Source of the DNA: Candidatus Acidiferrales bacterium
Lineage (GTDB): Bacteria; Acidobacteriota; Terriglobia; Acidiferrales; UBA7541
DNA length: 57,739 nt
Assembly (NCBI GenBank): GCA_031296075.1
Contig: JARLGK010000107.1
Coordinates: 1-57,739, forward strand
Reading direction: 5' to 3'
This document shows, in pieces, positions 37,829 to 46,104 of the stretch (position 1 is the first letter of the stretch; every line of letters begins with the position of its first letter). Below the pieces are notes generated by a model. It had not been told where the DNA came from. It was given only the letters and a program-made list of their open reading frames with translations, and did not search any database. Made by a program: the position numbers and the translations under genes.

Positions 37829-39360
37829 CGTGTGGCCCGCTGCTTTCCCGTTTTCCTGCTACCAGCCGTACTTTCTTCGCGCGTAAGGGCCTGAACCACG
37901 GCGCGGCGCATGGCCGCCACCGGCGCGCGCTCGCCCATCCAGATTTCCCACTGCGCCGTGCCCTGCGCAACGAACATTTCGATGCCCGAGACAGTTTCGA
38001 TGCCGCGGCGCACCGCGAGTTGCAGCAGCCGCGTCAGGCGCGGGCGATAAATGGTGTCAAATACCAGCCGGCAATTCAATTCATTCGCTTCGAGCGGCGA
38101 GCGGCCTACCTGGGGATGCATTCCCACGGGCGTGGCGTTCACGATGGCGTCGAAGAATTCGCGCCGCACCCGGGCCCGTGCGATGGCTTCGCCGCCGACG
38201 GCTCGCGCCAGCGATTTCGCTCTCTCGTGCCGCCGGGCACTGACGCAAACGGCGGCTCCCGCCTGCGCCAGCGCGAACGCTACGGCGCGAGCGGCCCCAC
38301 CCGCTCCGACGATCAGCACGCGGCTGCCGCGCAGAGGCATGCGCCGCTCGAGAGAGCGCAGTACGCCGACGTAATCCTTGTTGTACCCGTAAAGTTTCCC
38401 GCCGCCGCGCACCACAATCGTGTTCACGGCCTCGATTCGCGCCGCGAGCGGATCGCAGCCGTCGAGGCGGCCGATGATGCGCTCCTTGTGAGGCAGCGTC
38501 ACGCTGAAGCCTCGGATGCCGAGCGGCCCGACCGAATCAAGGAAATCTTTCAGGTCGCGCACCAGGAACGGCAAATAGACAGCGTTCATCCGGCGGGCCG
38601 CGAATCCCGCATTCTGCATCGCCGGCGAGAGCGAATGGCCAATGGGATTTCCGATCACGCCGTAAACGCGGGTCCGCCCATCGAACCCGTCCGCGCGATA
38701 GACGCGTTTCATTTCTTCGAGCGTGATTTGACCCGGCGCCGTGGCGTTCTCGACGGGCGCATACGCGAACGCGCGCTTTCCGCGCAGCGCAAGGAACCGC
38801 ACAGGCAAAGCCACGTCGCCCATCGGCACGGCGACGATGTTCTTCTGCTTCTGCGCGAAATCGAGCAGTTTTCGACTATCGGCGAGCGAATCGCACTGCG
38901 CCGCGATCTTGATGGCATCGGGCCGGTGGCGCCTTAATTCGACGGCGACCCGCGAGAGATTCGGCGGCATCCCTCGAAAGAAATGCGCCGACGCCAGCTG
39001 GCGCCCATCGCCGAGAACAACATCCACCAGCTCGGGCGGACACTGCCGGACGGTTTCGACTTCCAAGTCATACCAGGTACAGCCCGCGCGAATGGCCTCG
39101 GCGAGGTGGACCAACTGCTTGGCGATGGTTCCGCGGTATCGGCCTCCTGCCTCATGGCGGCGGCATGTCGCGATCACGGTTGCTTTCGGGCGGATAGGGG
39201 CAAGTTGCCCCAGGAAATGAGTGATCTCGGCGTCGCTCGAGAGCCAGTCAAGTCGAAGCTCGATGGTGCTTGTTTCCCGGAGCGCGCGGGCGAGCTGCCT
39301 CCGCATAGACCGCGCATCAGGCGCCGCGACGACGGCGCAGAGTTTGTCTCTCCCTAACAT
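37825..39360 (-). CDS. aroDE: Bifunctional 3-dehydroquinate dehydratase (type I) / shikimate dehydrogenase
   Basis: 511 residues from ATG 39360 (MLGRDKLCAVVAAP); the track adds 18 unlikely codons. The N-terminal half is a type I dehydratase: ELRLDWLS, Schiff-base Lys in DAIKIAAQCDS, and AVPMGD. The C-terminal half is shikimate dehydrogenase: GNPIGHSLSPAMQNAGF, catalytic Lys in TLPHKERIIGRLDG, VGAGGAARAVAFALAQAG for NADP, and NATPVGMHPQ. It carries out two consecutive shikimate-pathway steps, feeding chorismate to the adjoining trpE. Such fusions also occur in plants and chlamydiae. Confidence 0.95.
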   Translation of the reverse strand: MLGRDKLCAVVAAPDARSMRRQLARALRETSTIELRLDWLSSDAEITHFLGQLAPIRPKATVIATCRRHEAGGRYRGTIAKQLVHLAEAIRAGCTWYDLEVETVRQCPPELVDVVLGDGRQLASAHFFRGMPPNLSRVAVELRRHRPDAIKIAAQCDSLADSRKLLDFAQKQKNIVAVPMGDVALPVRFLALRGKRAFAYAPVENATAPGQITLEEMKRVYRADGFDGRTRVYGVIGNPIGHSLSPAMQNAGFAARRMNAVYLPFLVRDLKDFLDSVGPLGIRGFSVTLPHKERIIGRLDGCDPLAARIEAVNTIVVRGGGKLYGYNKDYVGVLRSLERRMPLRGSRVLIVGAGGAARAVAFALAQAGAAVCVSARRHERAKSLARAVGGEAIARARVRREFFDAIVNATPVGMHPQVGRSPLEANELNCRLVFDTIYRPRLTRLLQLAVRRGIETVSGIEMFVAQGTAQWEIWMGERAPVAAMRRAVVQALTREESTAGSRKTGKQRATR

Positions 39361-39476
39361 CCTGTGTTTCCAATCTCTTCCGGAGTCTTCCCGCCGCACC
39401 TTGATGCTCTGCATACGAGGGGGTTCTTGCTTCTACCATGCGGTGCACAATGTGTAAAGCCCGGCAGACCATTGTC

Positions 39477-39505
39477 TTGACGCCGTCTAGTACGTCCATT
39501 ACAGT
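39477..39505 (+). promoter_or_regulatory. Predicted sigma70-type promoter of the repeat protein gene
   Basis: TTGACG (5 of 6) at 39477-39482 and TACAGT (4 of 6) at 39500-39505 with 17 bp spacing, about 60 bp upstream of the next ATG, which has its own strong ribosome-binding site (aaggag, 39551-39556). Confidence 0.5.
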
Positions 39506-39564
39506 CGGCTCATGGGCTGGCGCCGGGTCTCCGGCGCGATGGGTTTCCATAAGGAGCGAGTGTC

Positions 39565-40455
39565 ATGCGTGGGAAAATTGTCCTTGCAGGACTAATTCTG
39601 GGGCTGTCCGGGATGGTTGCGGCGGCGCAAGATCGGCCGACGGTTCCGCGACCGGGAGACGTCTATTGTTCGGGAATGGTCACGAGCGAATCCGTCCCCC
39701 AGGATACCTACGTGATTACCGGCGAGCAGTCGGCCACCAAGATCACGTTTGACGAGGGCGACTACGTCTACGTCAACAAAGGCTCCAGCCAGGGCGTGAA
39801 AGTGGGCGACGAATACTCGGTCGTCCGGGCAGTCAAGGACCCCATCGGAATCGAATGGACGAAGTGGGAATTCGCCATCCTCCGCAAAATGGGAACGGTG
39901 TGGGAGGATGAAGGCCGAGTGAAGGTGCTGGTCGTGCGGCCGGACGTTTCAATCGGGCAAGTTGAACACTCTTGCGATTACGTCCAGCGCGGAGATATCC
40001 TGCTGCCATTCACCGAGCGGCCCGCTCCTCCGCTGAAATCGGAAGCCAACTTTGATCGCTTTGCTCCAGCGAACGGCAAACCGCTCGCCATGGTGATTAC
40101 GGGCAAGAAATTTCAAAAGCAGGTCGGCAACGAAGACGTCATTTACGTAAATCTCGGGAACGCTCAGGGAGTGAAAGTCGGCGATTACTTCCGCATCTTT
40201 CGCTACCAGGGCACCCAGCACGAGACAGACTATCAAACGCCGCGCTATTCCTTCGACATGGAATTCCACTCGGCGGTCCCAGACGCGGGAATCTATGGCT
40301 TCGGAAGCGTTCCAAAGAAATACAACTGGAGCAATGTTCCGCGCGAGGACCTGGGCGAGGGAATCGTGCTGCGGACGGGACCTAATTCCGCGACTGTCCT
40401 GATAACGTTCTGCCTCCGCGAAATCTTTCCGGGAGACTACGTCGAGATCGAGTAA
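39565..40455 (+). CDS. Secreted protein with two FlgT-C/'QGVKVGD' type repeats, function unknown
   Basis: 296 residues with a signal peptide (MRGKIVLAGLILGLSGMVAAAQ). Two homologous beta-barrel-like units are visible: YVYVNKGSSQGVKVGDEYSVVR and VIYVNLGNAQGVKVGDYFRIFR. The xVNxGxxxGVKxGDxxxxxR pattern resembles domains at the C-terminus of FlgT and some envelope proteins. Two cysteines (VYCSG and EHSCDYV) could form a disulfide. It is driven by its own promoter and is convergent with the AMMECR1 gene, 5 bp apart. Probably periplasmic or outer-membrane associated; no partner evident. Confidence 0.82.
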   Translation: MRGKIVLAGLILGLSGMVAAAQDRPTVPRPGDVYCSGMVTSESVPQDTYVITGEQSATKITFDEGDYVYVNKGSSQGVKVGDEYSVVRAVKDPIGIEWTKWEFAILRKMGTVWEDEGRVKVLVVRPDVSIGQVEHSCDYVQRGDILLPFTERPAPPLKSEANFDRFAPANGKPLAMVITGKKFQKQVGNEDVIYVNLGNAQGVKVGDYFRIFRYQGTQHETDYQTPRYSFDMEFHSAVPDAGIYGFGSVPKKYNWSNVPREDLGEGIVLRTGPNSATVLITFCLREIFPGDYVEIE

Positions 40456-40460
40456 CGGGG

Positions 40461-41048
40461 CTAAGCCCGGCCTTCTGGGCCGGGCCGCTGTCCCGGTCGA
40501 AAGTCCGATTCACGAAATACGTCTGCGGTAAAGCAGTGGATTTTTGTATCCGGCTCCCGCCACGCGTCGCGTTCGAATCCGGCCTTTACGCAAGTCTCTT
40601 CCAGAAATCGCCCAGCCGCCCAGCGGTATTCGATCGCCACCTGCGGCAGCAGGACCCCGCGTTGCCGGCCCCGGCTGACCATGAGCCCATGCTTGCCCGC
40701 TTCAATCCGATCCGGCGCAATCTCCTCGAGTGGCGAGAGCACCGAAAGTTCAATTTCGATCTCACCGAGTTCGTCCGGGCGAACCGGATCGAATCGGGGA
40801 TCTTCTAGCGCGGCGGACTTCGAGCAATGAGCCACAACCTCGAGCAGCAATTGCCCCGAGCCGACTTGTCCGATGCAGCCGCGAAGCCGTCCTCGGTAGT
40901 GCAGCGTAACGAACGCGCCGGTTGATTCTCCGAGTTCCGTGTCTTGGGGGAGATCTTCCAGGGATTCGCGGAGTTCGGCCGCCATAGTCAAGGCGCGCCG
41001 GGCCACTTCAAGAAGCAGTTGCTTTTCGCGACTACCGAGTGAGGACAT
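40461..41048 (-). CDS. AMMECR1 domain protein (AmmeMemoRadiSam system protein A-like)
   Basis: 195 residues. The invariant motif LRGCIGQV of AMMECR1 is present, with DPRFDPVRPDELGEIEIELSVLSPLEEI and HGLMVSRGRQRGVLLPQVAIEYRW. The family is conserved from bacteria to man and its biochemical function is not settled. In bacteria it is often encoded with a Memo-like protein and a radical SAM protein; here neither is adjacent. The start overlaps the end of pgsA by 17 bp. Confidence 0.92.
   Translation of the reverse strand: MSSLGSREKQLLLEVARRALTMAAELRESLEDLPQDTELGESTGAFVTLHYRGRLRGCIGQVGSGQLLLEVVAHCSKSAALEDPRFDPVRPDELGEIEIELSVLSPLEEIAPDRIEAGKHGLMVSRGRQRGVLLPQVAIEYRWAAGRFLEETCVKAGFERDAWREPDTKIHCFTADVFRESDFRPGQRPGPEGRA
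40465..40485. terminator. GC-rich hairpin at a convergent gene junction
   Basis: An 8 bp stem GCCCGGCC / GGCCGGGC with a 5 nt loop (ttctg) lies just past the repeat-protein stop and inside the last codons of the AMMECR1 gene. It has no T-run, so intrinsic termination is uncertain; it may only reflect Gly/Pro/Arg codons. Confidence 0.3.
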
Positions 41049-41664
41049 CCTGAGGTTTGTCTTTCGATTCGACCACTACGACGCTCCGGCGATGCCGTTC
41101 CTGCACGCGAAAATTGATCTGGCTCCAGAACATCTGGAAATAATGGATCGCCGAAGCCACTGCGCTCAGCACCACCAGCCATAGCAATGTAACTCCGAGC
41201 GTCTTCAACGCGGGATGATTCGCCGTCAATATCACGGCGCAGCCAGCCAGGACTTGCAGGATCATTTTAGTCTTTCCCAGCGCCGTCGCCGGGATCACCA
41301 ATCCTTCCACGGAAGCAATCTCACGCAGTCCCATCACAATGAATTCGCGGCCGATGATGATAACCACCATCCACGCCTGCACCAGATGCATCTGCACCAG
41401 CGGAATGAACGCCGCGGAAATCAGAAGCTTGTCCGCGACGGGGTCGAGGAGAATCCCCAGCGTCGTGATTTCGCGCCGCCTCCGCGCGATGTAACCATCC
41501 GCCGCATCCGTCGCCGCGGCCACCAGCAAAATCAACACACCCCAGACTTCAAAATGAACGGGCAGGCCCCAGAAATTCCAGTTCGGCTGGCGGGTCAGCA
41601 ATACGACGACCAGGAGAGGAACAAAAAAGATTCGCAGGACCGTCAGGCTATTCGGCAGGTTCAT
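41032..41664 (-). CDS. pgsA: CDP-diacylglycerol-glycerol-3-phosphate 3-phosphatidyltransferase
   Basis: 210 residues, integral membrane. The CDP-alcohol phosphotransferase motif is complete: DAADGYIARRRREITTLGILLDPVADKL (DxxDGxxAR...GxxxDxxxD). Starts MNLPNSLTVLRIFFVPLLVVVLL, typical of PgsA. It makes phosphatidylglycerol phosphate for anionic phospholipid synthesis. Overlaps the AMMECR1 gene downstream. Confidence 0.95.
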   Translation of the reverse strand: MNLPNSLTVLRIFFVPLLVVVLLTRQPNWNFWGLPVHFEVWGVLILLVAAATDAADGYIARRRREITTLGILLDPVADKLLISAAFIPLVQMHLVQAWMVVIIIGREFIVMGLREIASVEGLVIPATALGKTKMILQVLAGCAVILTANHPALKTLGVTLLWLVVLSAVASAIHYFQMFWSQINFRVQERHRRSVVVVESKDKPQDVLTR

Positions 41665-42150
41665 TTCGTTCTCGGGAGAAACTCAACGAAGCCCGCCACG
41701 GGCTTGGTAAGCTTCTTGAATATAGTCTCCAGCCCCTGCCGAGTCAACAGAACCGGCTCCGAGATTGAACTCAACGACACCGTCCGCTCTCGGCGCTTGT
41801 CCGTAACGAGTGAGGCAAACCCCTGCGCTAGTAACTCTTAGAGGCGATGGTGCACTGCTTCTGTGCAAATTCTCGTATAGGGCGAAACGGCCCGGAAAAG
41901 AGGATCGTTTGAGCGGCGGGATACTTGCAGTGGAACTAACCTACCTATTTACAATCAGTTACACGTTCGCGTCCTTCCTAGAAATTGCCCGCATGTACGG
42001 CATGGACTCATTTCCCTGCGACAAACTGAGGCCCTTTTTCCACAGGGATTTCCACTGTCCTCCGCCGTGGCAAGTCTCGACCAGCGGCAGACTCGTGCTC
42101 CGCTGCGGGCGCCCGGGGTGGCGCGAGCCTGCCACTTCGTCTGATTGTCG
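41665..42150. other. 486 bp region without a recognisable gene
   Basis: Between pgsA and the FN3 gene. ORFs here are short shadows. I found no tRNA cloverleaf, recombinase fragment or clear riboswitch. The most promoter-like element is TTGCAG (41925-41930) and TACAAT (41950-41955) on the plus strand, spaced 19 bp, longer than optimal, with no plus-strand gene behind it. A stretch around 41930-41965 is noticeably AT-rich compared with the neighbours. Confidence 0.4.
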
Positions 42151-42573
42151 TTAGCGTGTTGGGGATTGGGGCGCCATGGCTCGCTTCGGCCTCGATCCGA
42201 CGCAACGAATCCAGCCGATGACCCGGCCATGATGTTCGCACGCGGCCTGTCGGTTGGGCGGAGGAGGAATTGCCGCGATTGCCTGGTTCGATGGCGTGCT
42301 GGCGAGACCTGCGAGAACTGCAGTGACCTGGTAGCAGTAGGCGGCTCCCGTGGCGGCGCCGGTGTCGAGGAAGATCGTAGTGGTGACCCGTGCGGCGTTG
42401 ATTTTGGTGAAGTGTCCTCCACATGTGGAGGCGCGATAGACATCGTAGGTGAGCGAGGGATTGGCTGCTGCATCCGCGCTTGCGGTCCAGGTGATTTTCA
42501 CCGTGTACTGCGCGTGTGCCGGTGACGCGCCAAATGCGATGGCGAGCGCCAGCGTTGCGGCGATTCGTTTCAT
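42151..42573 (-). CDS. Small secreted protein with one fibronectin type III domain
   Basis: 140 residues. Signal peptide MKRIAATLALAIAFGASPAHAQ, then a beta-sandwich with FN3 features: VKITWTASADAAANPSLTYDVYRAS, LDTGAATGAAYCYQVTAVLAG and STPSNQAIAAIPPP. The two Cys (STCGG, AYCYQ) may pair. After the domain comes an unusual tail, CEHHGRVIGWIRCVGSRPKR, with two further Cys. Ribosome-binding site aggaag before the ATG. Function unknown; probably exported and possibly surface-associated. Confidence 0.72.
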   Translation of the reverse strand: MKRIAATLALAIAFGASPAHAQYTVKITWTASADAAANPSLTYDVYRASTCGGHFTKINAARVTTTIFLDTGAATGAAYCYQVTAVLAGLASTPSNQAIAAIPPPPNRQAACEHHGRVIGWIRCVGSRPKRAMAPQSPTR

Positions 42574-42799
42574 ATTACTTCCTTTCTCTCCGGCGAAATG
42601 CCGGGCGAAGTGTGTTTCTGCGTCCTTCTTCGGACACTTAATCGTACCGGTGCAGGGATTGCGTTCGTGTTCGAGCGCCTGTGGACTTTTTGCGGATGGA
42701 GGCGGCTGCCCCTGGGGATTAATTTGCGGGCTATCGCTTCAGTCGATCGAAACGGGGGATCGATCTAGTGGCGGGGAAGTTAAGGCGTGTGGCGAAATC

Positions 42800-44200
42800 T
42801 TATTCCAGGACGAATTCCTGGAGCCGCCGCGCGGCGGACTGCGGCAATTCCGCTTCGAGTAGGAAGTGTCCATCCACGACTTCTGAATGCAACACGCGCC
42901 CACGCGCTTGCACCATCGAAAGATGCCGTCCATCGGCCAGCGGCATACGCAATCTTAATTTCACGATCGGATCGACAGGCATCGCTGAATCGATCCGCGC
43001 GAGCAAATCCTGAAGCCCCTCGCCGGTCACCGCCGACGTGAATACGTTGCATCCGCCGTTGCCTCTCGATTCCGTCAGCACCTTTTTATCTTCCTCGCTC
43101 AGGAGGTCCATCTTGTTGAACACATGCAGCCGTGGGCGGTCTGCGACGCCCAATTCGTGCAATACCTTGAGCACTTCGGCATCCTGCTCGGCGTGATGCG
43201 GATTTGAAATGTCGCTGACGTGCAGAATCAGTGCAGCCTCCTGCACTTCCTCGAGCGTTGCGCGAAAAGCCGCAATCAAATCAGGGGGAAGGTCGCGCAG
43301 GAATCCAACCGTGTCGGACATCAGGACCCGGCGCTTCGACGGCAGACGCACCGCCCGAATCGTCGGGTCCAGCGTTGCGAACATCTTCGAAGAAGTCAGG
43401 ACGTCCGCATGGGTCAGCGCGTTGAAGAGGGTTGATTTCCCGGCGTTCGTATAGCCGACGAATGCGATCATCCCCAGCGGCACGGCCTGGCGGGCGCGTC
43501 TCCGAGTGGTGCGCTGCCGGCGGACAGTTTCGATGGCTGCCTTGATCTTCCCGACTCGCTCGCGGATGCGCCGGCGATCGGTTTCGAGCTTTTGTTCACC
43601 GGGTCCGCGTGTCCCAATGCCGCCGCCCAACCGCGAAAGTTCCTGGCCGCGCCCGGTCAACCGGGGAAGCAAGTAATTCAGTTGCGCGAGCTCGACCTGG
43701 AGTTGGCCTTCGCGCGTGCGCGCGTGGGTTGCGAAAATATCCAGGATGAGCTGCGTGCGGTCAATCACGCGGCAGTCAGTCCCTTTTTCCATATTGCGGA
43801 GCTGCACGGGCGTCAGATTGTGATCCACGATCACCAGCGGCACGCTTCGCGCCTGTGCCTCCGCCCGGATTTCATCGAGTTTGCCTCGCCCGACCAGCGT
43901 GGCCGGATCCAGCCCATCGCGCACTTGCAGAAGGGTGCCCACAATATTGGCGCCGGCGCTTTGCGCCAATTCTTCCAATTCATTGAGTGAATCGCGACTG
44001 GTGACCGAGGGGCCGTCCGGTTTGCCGCGTGGGCGGTGTTTTAGACTCACGCCCAGGAGCAAGACACGCTCTCGGCGATCCACAGGTTGCGAAGTTTTCA
44101 TTCGGGTACGCTTTGGCGGATAGGCCGGAACCTTCGAGGGATCGCTCTCATCTCTGACCGAATTATACGCCCGTTGCGGGCAGCCAGCCACTTTCGCCAT
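42800..44200 (-). CDS. hflX: GTPase HflX
   Basis: 466 residues from ATG 44200, chosen because it has an aggag ribosome-binding site 5 nt upstream; the track starts 44 codons earlier. HflX-specific N-terminal domain (LVGRGKLDEIRAEAQ, VIVDHNLTPVQLRNMEK, RVIDRTQLILDIFATHARTREG, GIGTRGPGEQKLETDRR), then the GTPase domain with GYTNAGKSTLFN (G1), SDTVGFLRDLP (G3) and FNKMD (G4). It binds the 50S subunit and splits or rescues ribosomes under stress. The first about 45 residues before RERVLLLG are a nonconserved, basic extension. Confidence 0.95.
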   Translation of the reverse strand: MAKVAGCPQRAYNSVRDESDPSKVPAYPPKRTRMKTSQPVDRRERVLLLGVSLKHRPRGKPDGPSVTSRDSLNELEELAQSAGANIVGTLLQVRDGLDPATLVGRGKLDEIRAEAQARSVPLVIVDHNLTPVQLRNMEKGTDCRVIDRTQLILDIFATHARTREGQLQVELAQLNYLLPRLTGRGQELSRLGGGIGTRGPGEQKLETDRRRIRERVGKIKAAIETVRRQRTTRRRARQAVPLGMIAFVGYTNAGKSTLFNALTHADVLTSSKMFATLDPTIRAVRLPSKRRVLMSDTVGFLRDLPPDLIAAFRATLEEVQEAALILHVSDISNPHHAEQDAEVLKVLHELGVADRPRLHVFNKMDLLSEEDKKVLTESRGNGGCNVFTSAVTGEGLQDLLARIDSAMPVDPIVKLRLRMPLADGRHLSMVQARGRVLHSEVVDGHFLLEAELPQSAARRLQEFVLE

Positions 44201-44447
44201 ATGTACTCCTGAACAGTCCCGGATTGCCTGGCGAAGCCCGATGTCGTAGGCTGTACCGAGCTTAGGGGCTATCGGCGCCGTATCTTGCCTGGCTTCGCCT
44301 CCTTTCGCCCTCCGCGGCGTGTGCGGGGCCATGGGACGCGCAGGACATCAGGCGATATCCCGAACGCGGCGCGAATTTGATCGTGCGGGGGCTCCAAAAC
44401 GGCGATTTGCGAGCCATCCGGGAATCTAACTATCCCAAGGAGTGAAC

Positions 44448-44945
44448 ATGCACTGGTGGCTGCCGGATATTCCACTGGCCGAGAAGATTGTTCGCTCGCT
44501 CGTCGTGTATGTTTTCTTGCTCGTTCTGTTCCGCCTGATGGGCAAGCGCGAGGTCGCGCAAATGACGGTGTTCGATCTGGTCGTGCTCCTAGTCTTGAGC
44601 AACGTCCTCCAGAACGCGATGATCGGGCCAGATAATTCGGTGATCGGAGGGCTGATCGGCGCCACCACGATTATGGCGATCAACTGGGTGGTGGGACGGG
44701 CGGCCTATAGCAGCAAGTGGTTCGAGCGGGCCATCGAGGGTGTTCCCACGCTGCTCGTTCACGGAGGCCATATGGTTGAGCCAAATATGCGCCGCGTGAG
44801 CATCAGCCGCGAAGAGCTTCTCTCGAACTTGCGTTCGCAAGGCGTATTTTGCGTTGACGACGTCCGCGCGGCGGTGCTCGAGCCGTCCGGCAAACTGAGC
44901 GTCCTTAATATCGAGACGTCGCGGTCCACGGCCCCCCCGCGTTGA
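44448..44945 (+). CDS. DUF421 (YetF-like) membrane protein
   Basis: 165 residues from ATG 44448, which has aaggag 5 nt upstream; the track's GTG start two codons earlier overlaps that site. Three membrane helices (SLVVYVFLLVLFRLMGK; FDLVVLLVLSNVLQNAMIG; IGGLIGATTIMAINWVVG) are followed by a cytoplasmic alpha/beta domain with RRVSISREELLSNLRSQGV. LFRLMGKREVAQMTVFDLVV is the family hallmark. Function poorly known; homologues are linked to spore germination and stress in Bacillus. Stop overlaps the next start as TTGA. Confidence 0.9.
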   Translation: MHWWLPDIPLAEKIVRSLVVYVFLLVLFRLMGKREVAQMTVFDLVVLLVLSNVLQNAMIGPDNSVIGGLIGATTIMAINWVVGRAAYSSKWFERAIEGVPTLLVHGGHMVEPNMRRVSISREELLSNLRSQGVFCVDDVRAAVLEPSGKLSVLNIETSRSTAPPR

Positions 44946-45967
44946 ACACCGCGATCCAAAACGCATTTCAGAAGAGGCCGCGGCTGCTTCTCATCCTGGG
45001 TTACGGACTAGCCTTAGTGTGTCTCGTCTGGGTCCTGCGCGATTTCCACCTCATGCAGGAGCTGCGCCAACTCGCCAACGTCAACTGGAAATGGGTCGTG
45101 CTGGGCATGACCTGCGATGTTGTCAGCTACGGCATCCAGGCGCTGCGCTGGAAATTCCTGCTCGCTCCGTTCGGAAAGGTGCGGCTCACCCGCTCGATTC
45201 GCGCGGTGTTTTCGGGGCTTTTTGCCAATCTCGTATTCCCGTTGCGGCCGGGCGAAGTCCTCCGCAGCTACCTTCTGTCCAATTCCGAAGATATTACGAT
45301 CGGGCGCGTCCTCGGCTCGGTCGGCGTCGAGCGATTCGTGGACCTGGTGATCGCCACGGCGGCCCTGGCCGTGGTTTCGCTCTTTGTGGAATTGCCGCGG
45401 CGTTTTCAGCGCGTGGCGGATACTCTCGCAATCGTCACGCTTGTCCTGCTGACTTTAGTTGCCCTCTTGATTCTGTATCTCGAAATCAAACTCGGCGCCA
45501 GTCCTCCTTCCGGCGGCCGGCGACGCCGGTTGCCCGGGAAGTTCATGGCGGTGCTTACGGACCTCCACGCCATGGGTACCGCGCCGAGCTTTTACGCGGC
45601 GGTCCTGATGTCATTGCTGATGCCGTTTTGCCAGGTGCTTGGAATGTGGGCCATGATGCGGTCCTACGGGCTTTCGCTGTCGCTTCTGGCCGCGATGGTG
45701 GTGTTGTTGATCATCAATCTCGGCGTTTCGCTTCCAAATGCGCCCGCGAACGTCGGTTTATACCAGGTTTTCTGCGCACTCGGATTGAGCGTATTTGACG
45801 TGGACAAAACCACCGCGGCCGGACTTTCCTTTTTTGCGTGGGTGGCCCTCACTCTTCCCCTCGCTTTGCTCGGCTTCGCCGCCCTGCTGCGCAGCGGAAT
45901 GTCGCTCCGATCCATGCGGGAAAAGGTCAAGGGACTCCCGCGGAAGTCCGCTCGGTCGAGCGCTTGA
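44942..45967 (+). CDS. Lysylphosphatidylglycerol synthase TM region / UPF0104 flippase-like membrane protein
   Basis: 341 residues, about 8 membrane helices. Typical blocks are YGIQALRWKFLLAPFGKVRLTRSIRAVFSGLFANLVFPLRPGEVLRSYLL and GVERFVDLVIATAALAVVSLF. The family covers the flippase domain of MprF without the synthase domain, plus lipid-linked transport and glycosyltransferase relatives. There is no synthase domain here. It starts at TTG, coupled to the DUF421 stop. Substrate unknown; the nearby pgsA on the other strand is only suggestive. Confidence 0.88.
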   Translation: MNTAIQNAFQKRPRLLLILGYGLALVCLVWVLRDFHLMQELRQLANVNWKWVVLGMTCDVVSYGIQALRWKFLLAPFGKVRLTRSIRAVFSGLFANLVFPLRPGEVLRSYLLSNSEDITIGRVLGSVGVERFVDLVIATAALAVVSLFVELPRRFQRVADTLAIVTLVLLTLVALLILYLEIKLGASPPSGGRRRRLPGKFMAVLTDLHAMGTAPSFYAAVLMSLLMPFCQVLGMWAMMRSYGLSLSLLAAMVVLLIINLGVSLPNAPANVGLYQVFCALGLSVFDVDKTTAAGLSFFAWVALTLPLALLGFAALLRSGMSLRSMREKVKGLPRKSARSSA

Positions 45968-46051
45968 GTCCCACGGCGGATTTCGACCGCCTCACGATCA
46001 TCATCGGCACATCCCCTGGATTTCGTTTAGAGGGCCGCGAGCCGTCCGTTA

Positions 46052-46057
46052 TATAGT
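46052..46057 (+). promoter_or_regulatory. Possible -10 element upstream of the TPR-GAF protein
   Basis: TATAGT (5 of 6 to TATAAT) in the 137 bp gap before the TPR gene. No matching -35 was found at 16-18 bp, so this is a weak call. Confidence 0.28.
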
Positions 46058-46104
46058 TTAGGTTCGACCCGCGCGCCCGGCACGACTGCAGCGCGCGAAT
46101 TCTC

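Noticed and set aside
41665-42150. Possible tRNA or attachment site in the gene-free region
   Set aside because: No cloverleaf, T-loop consensus or CCA end could be traced, and no integrase is nearby.
42743-42763. TCGATC...GATCGA hairpin after hflX as a terminator
   Set aside because: Only a 6 bp stem with a 9 nt loop and no T-run; too weak to call.
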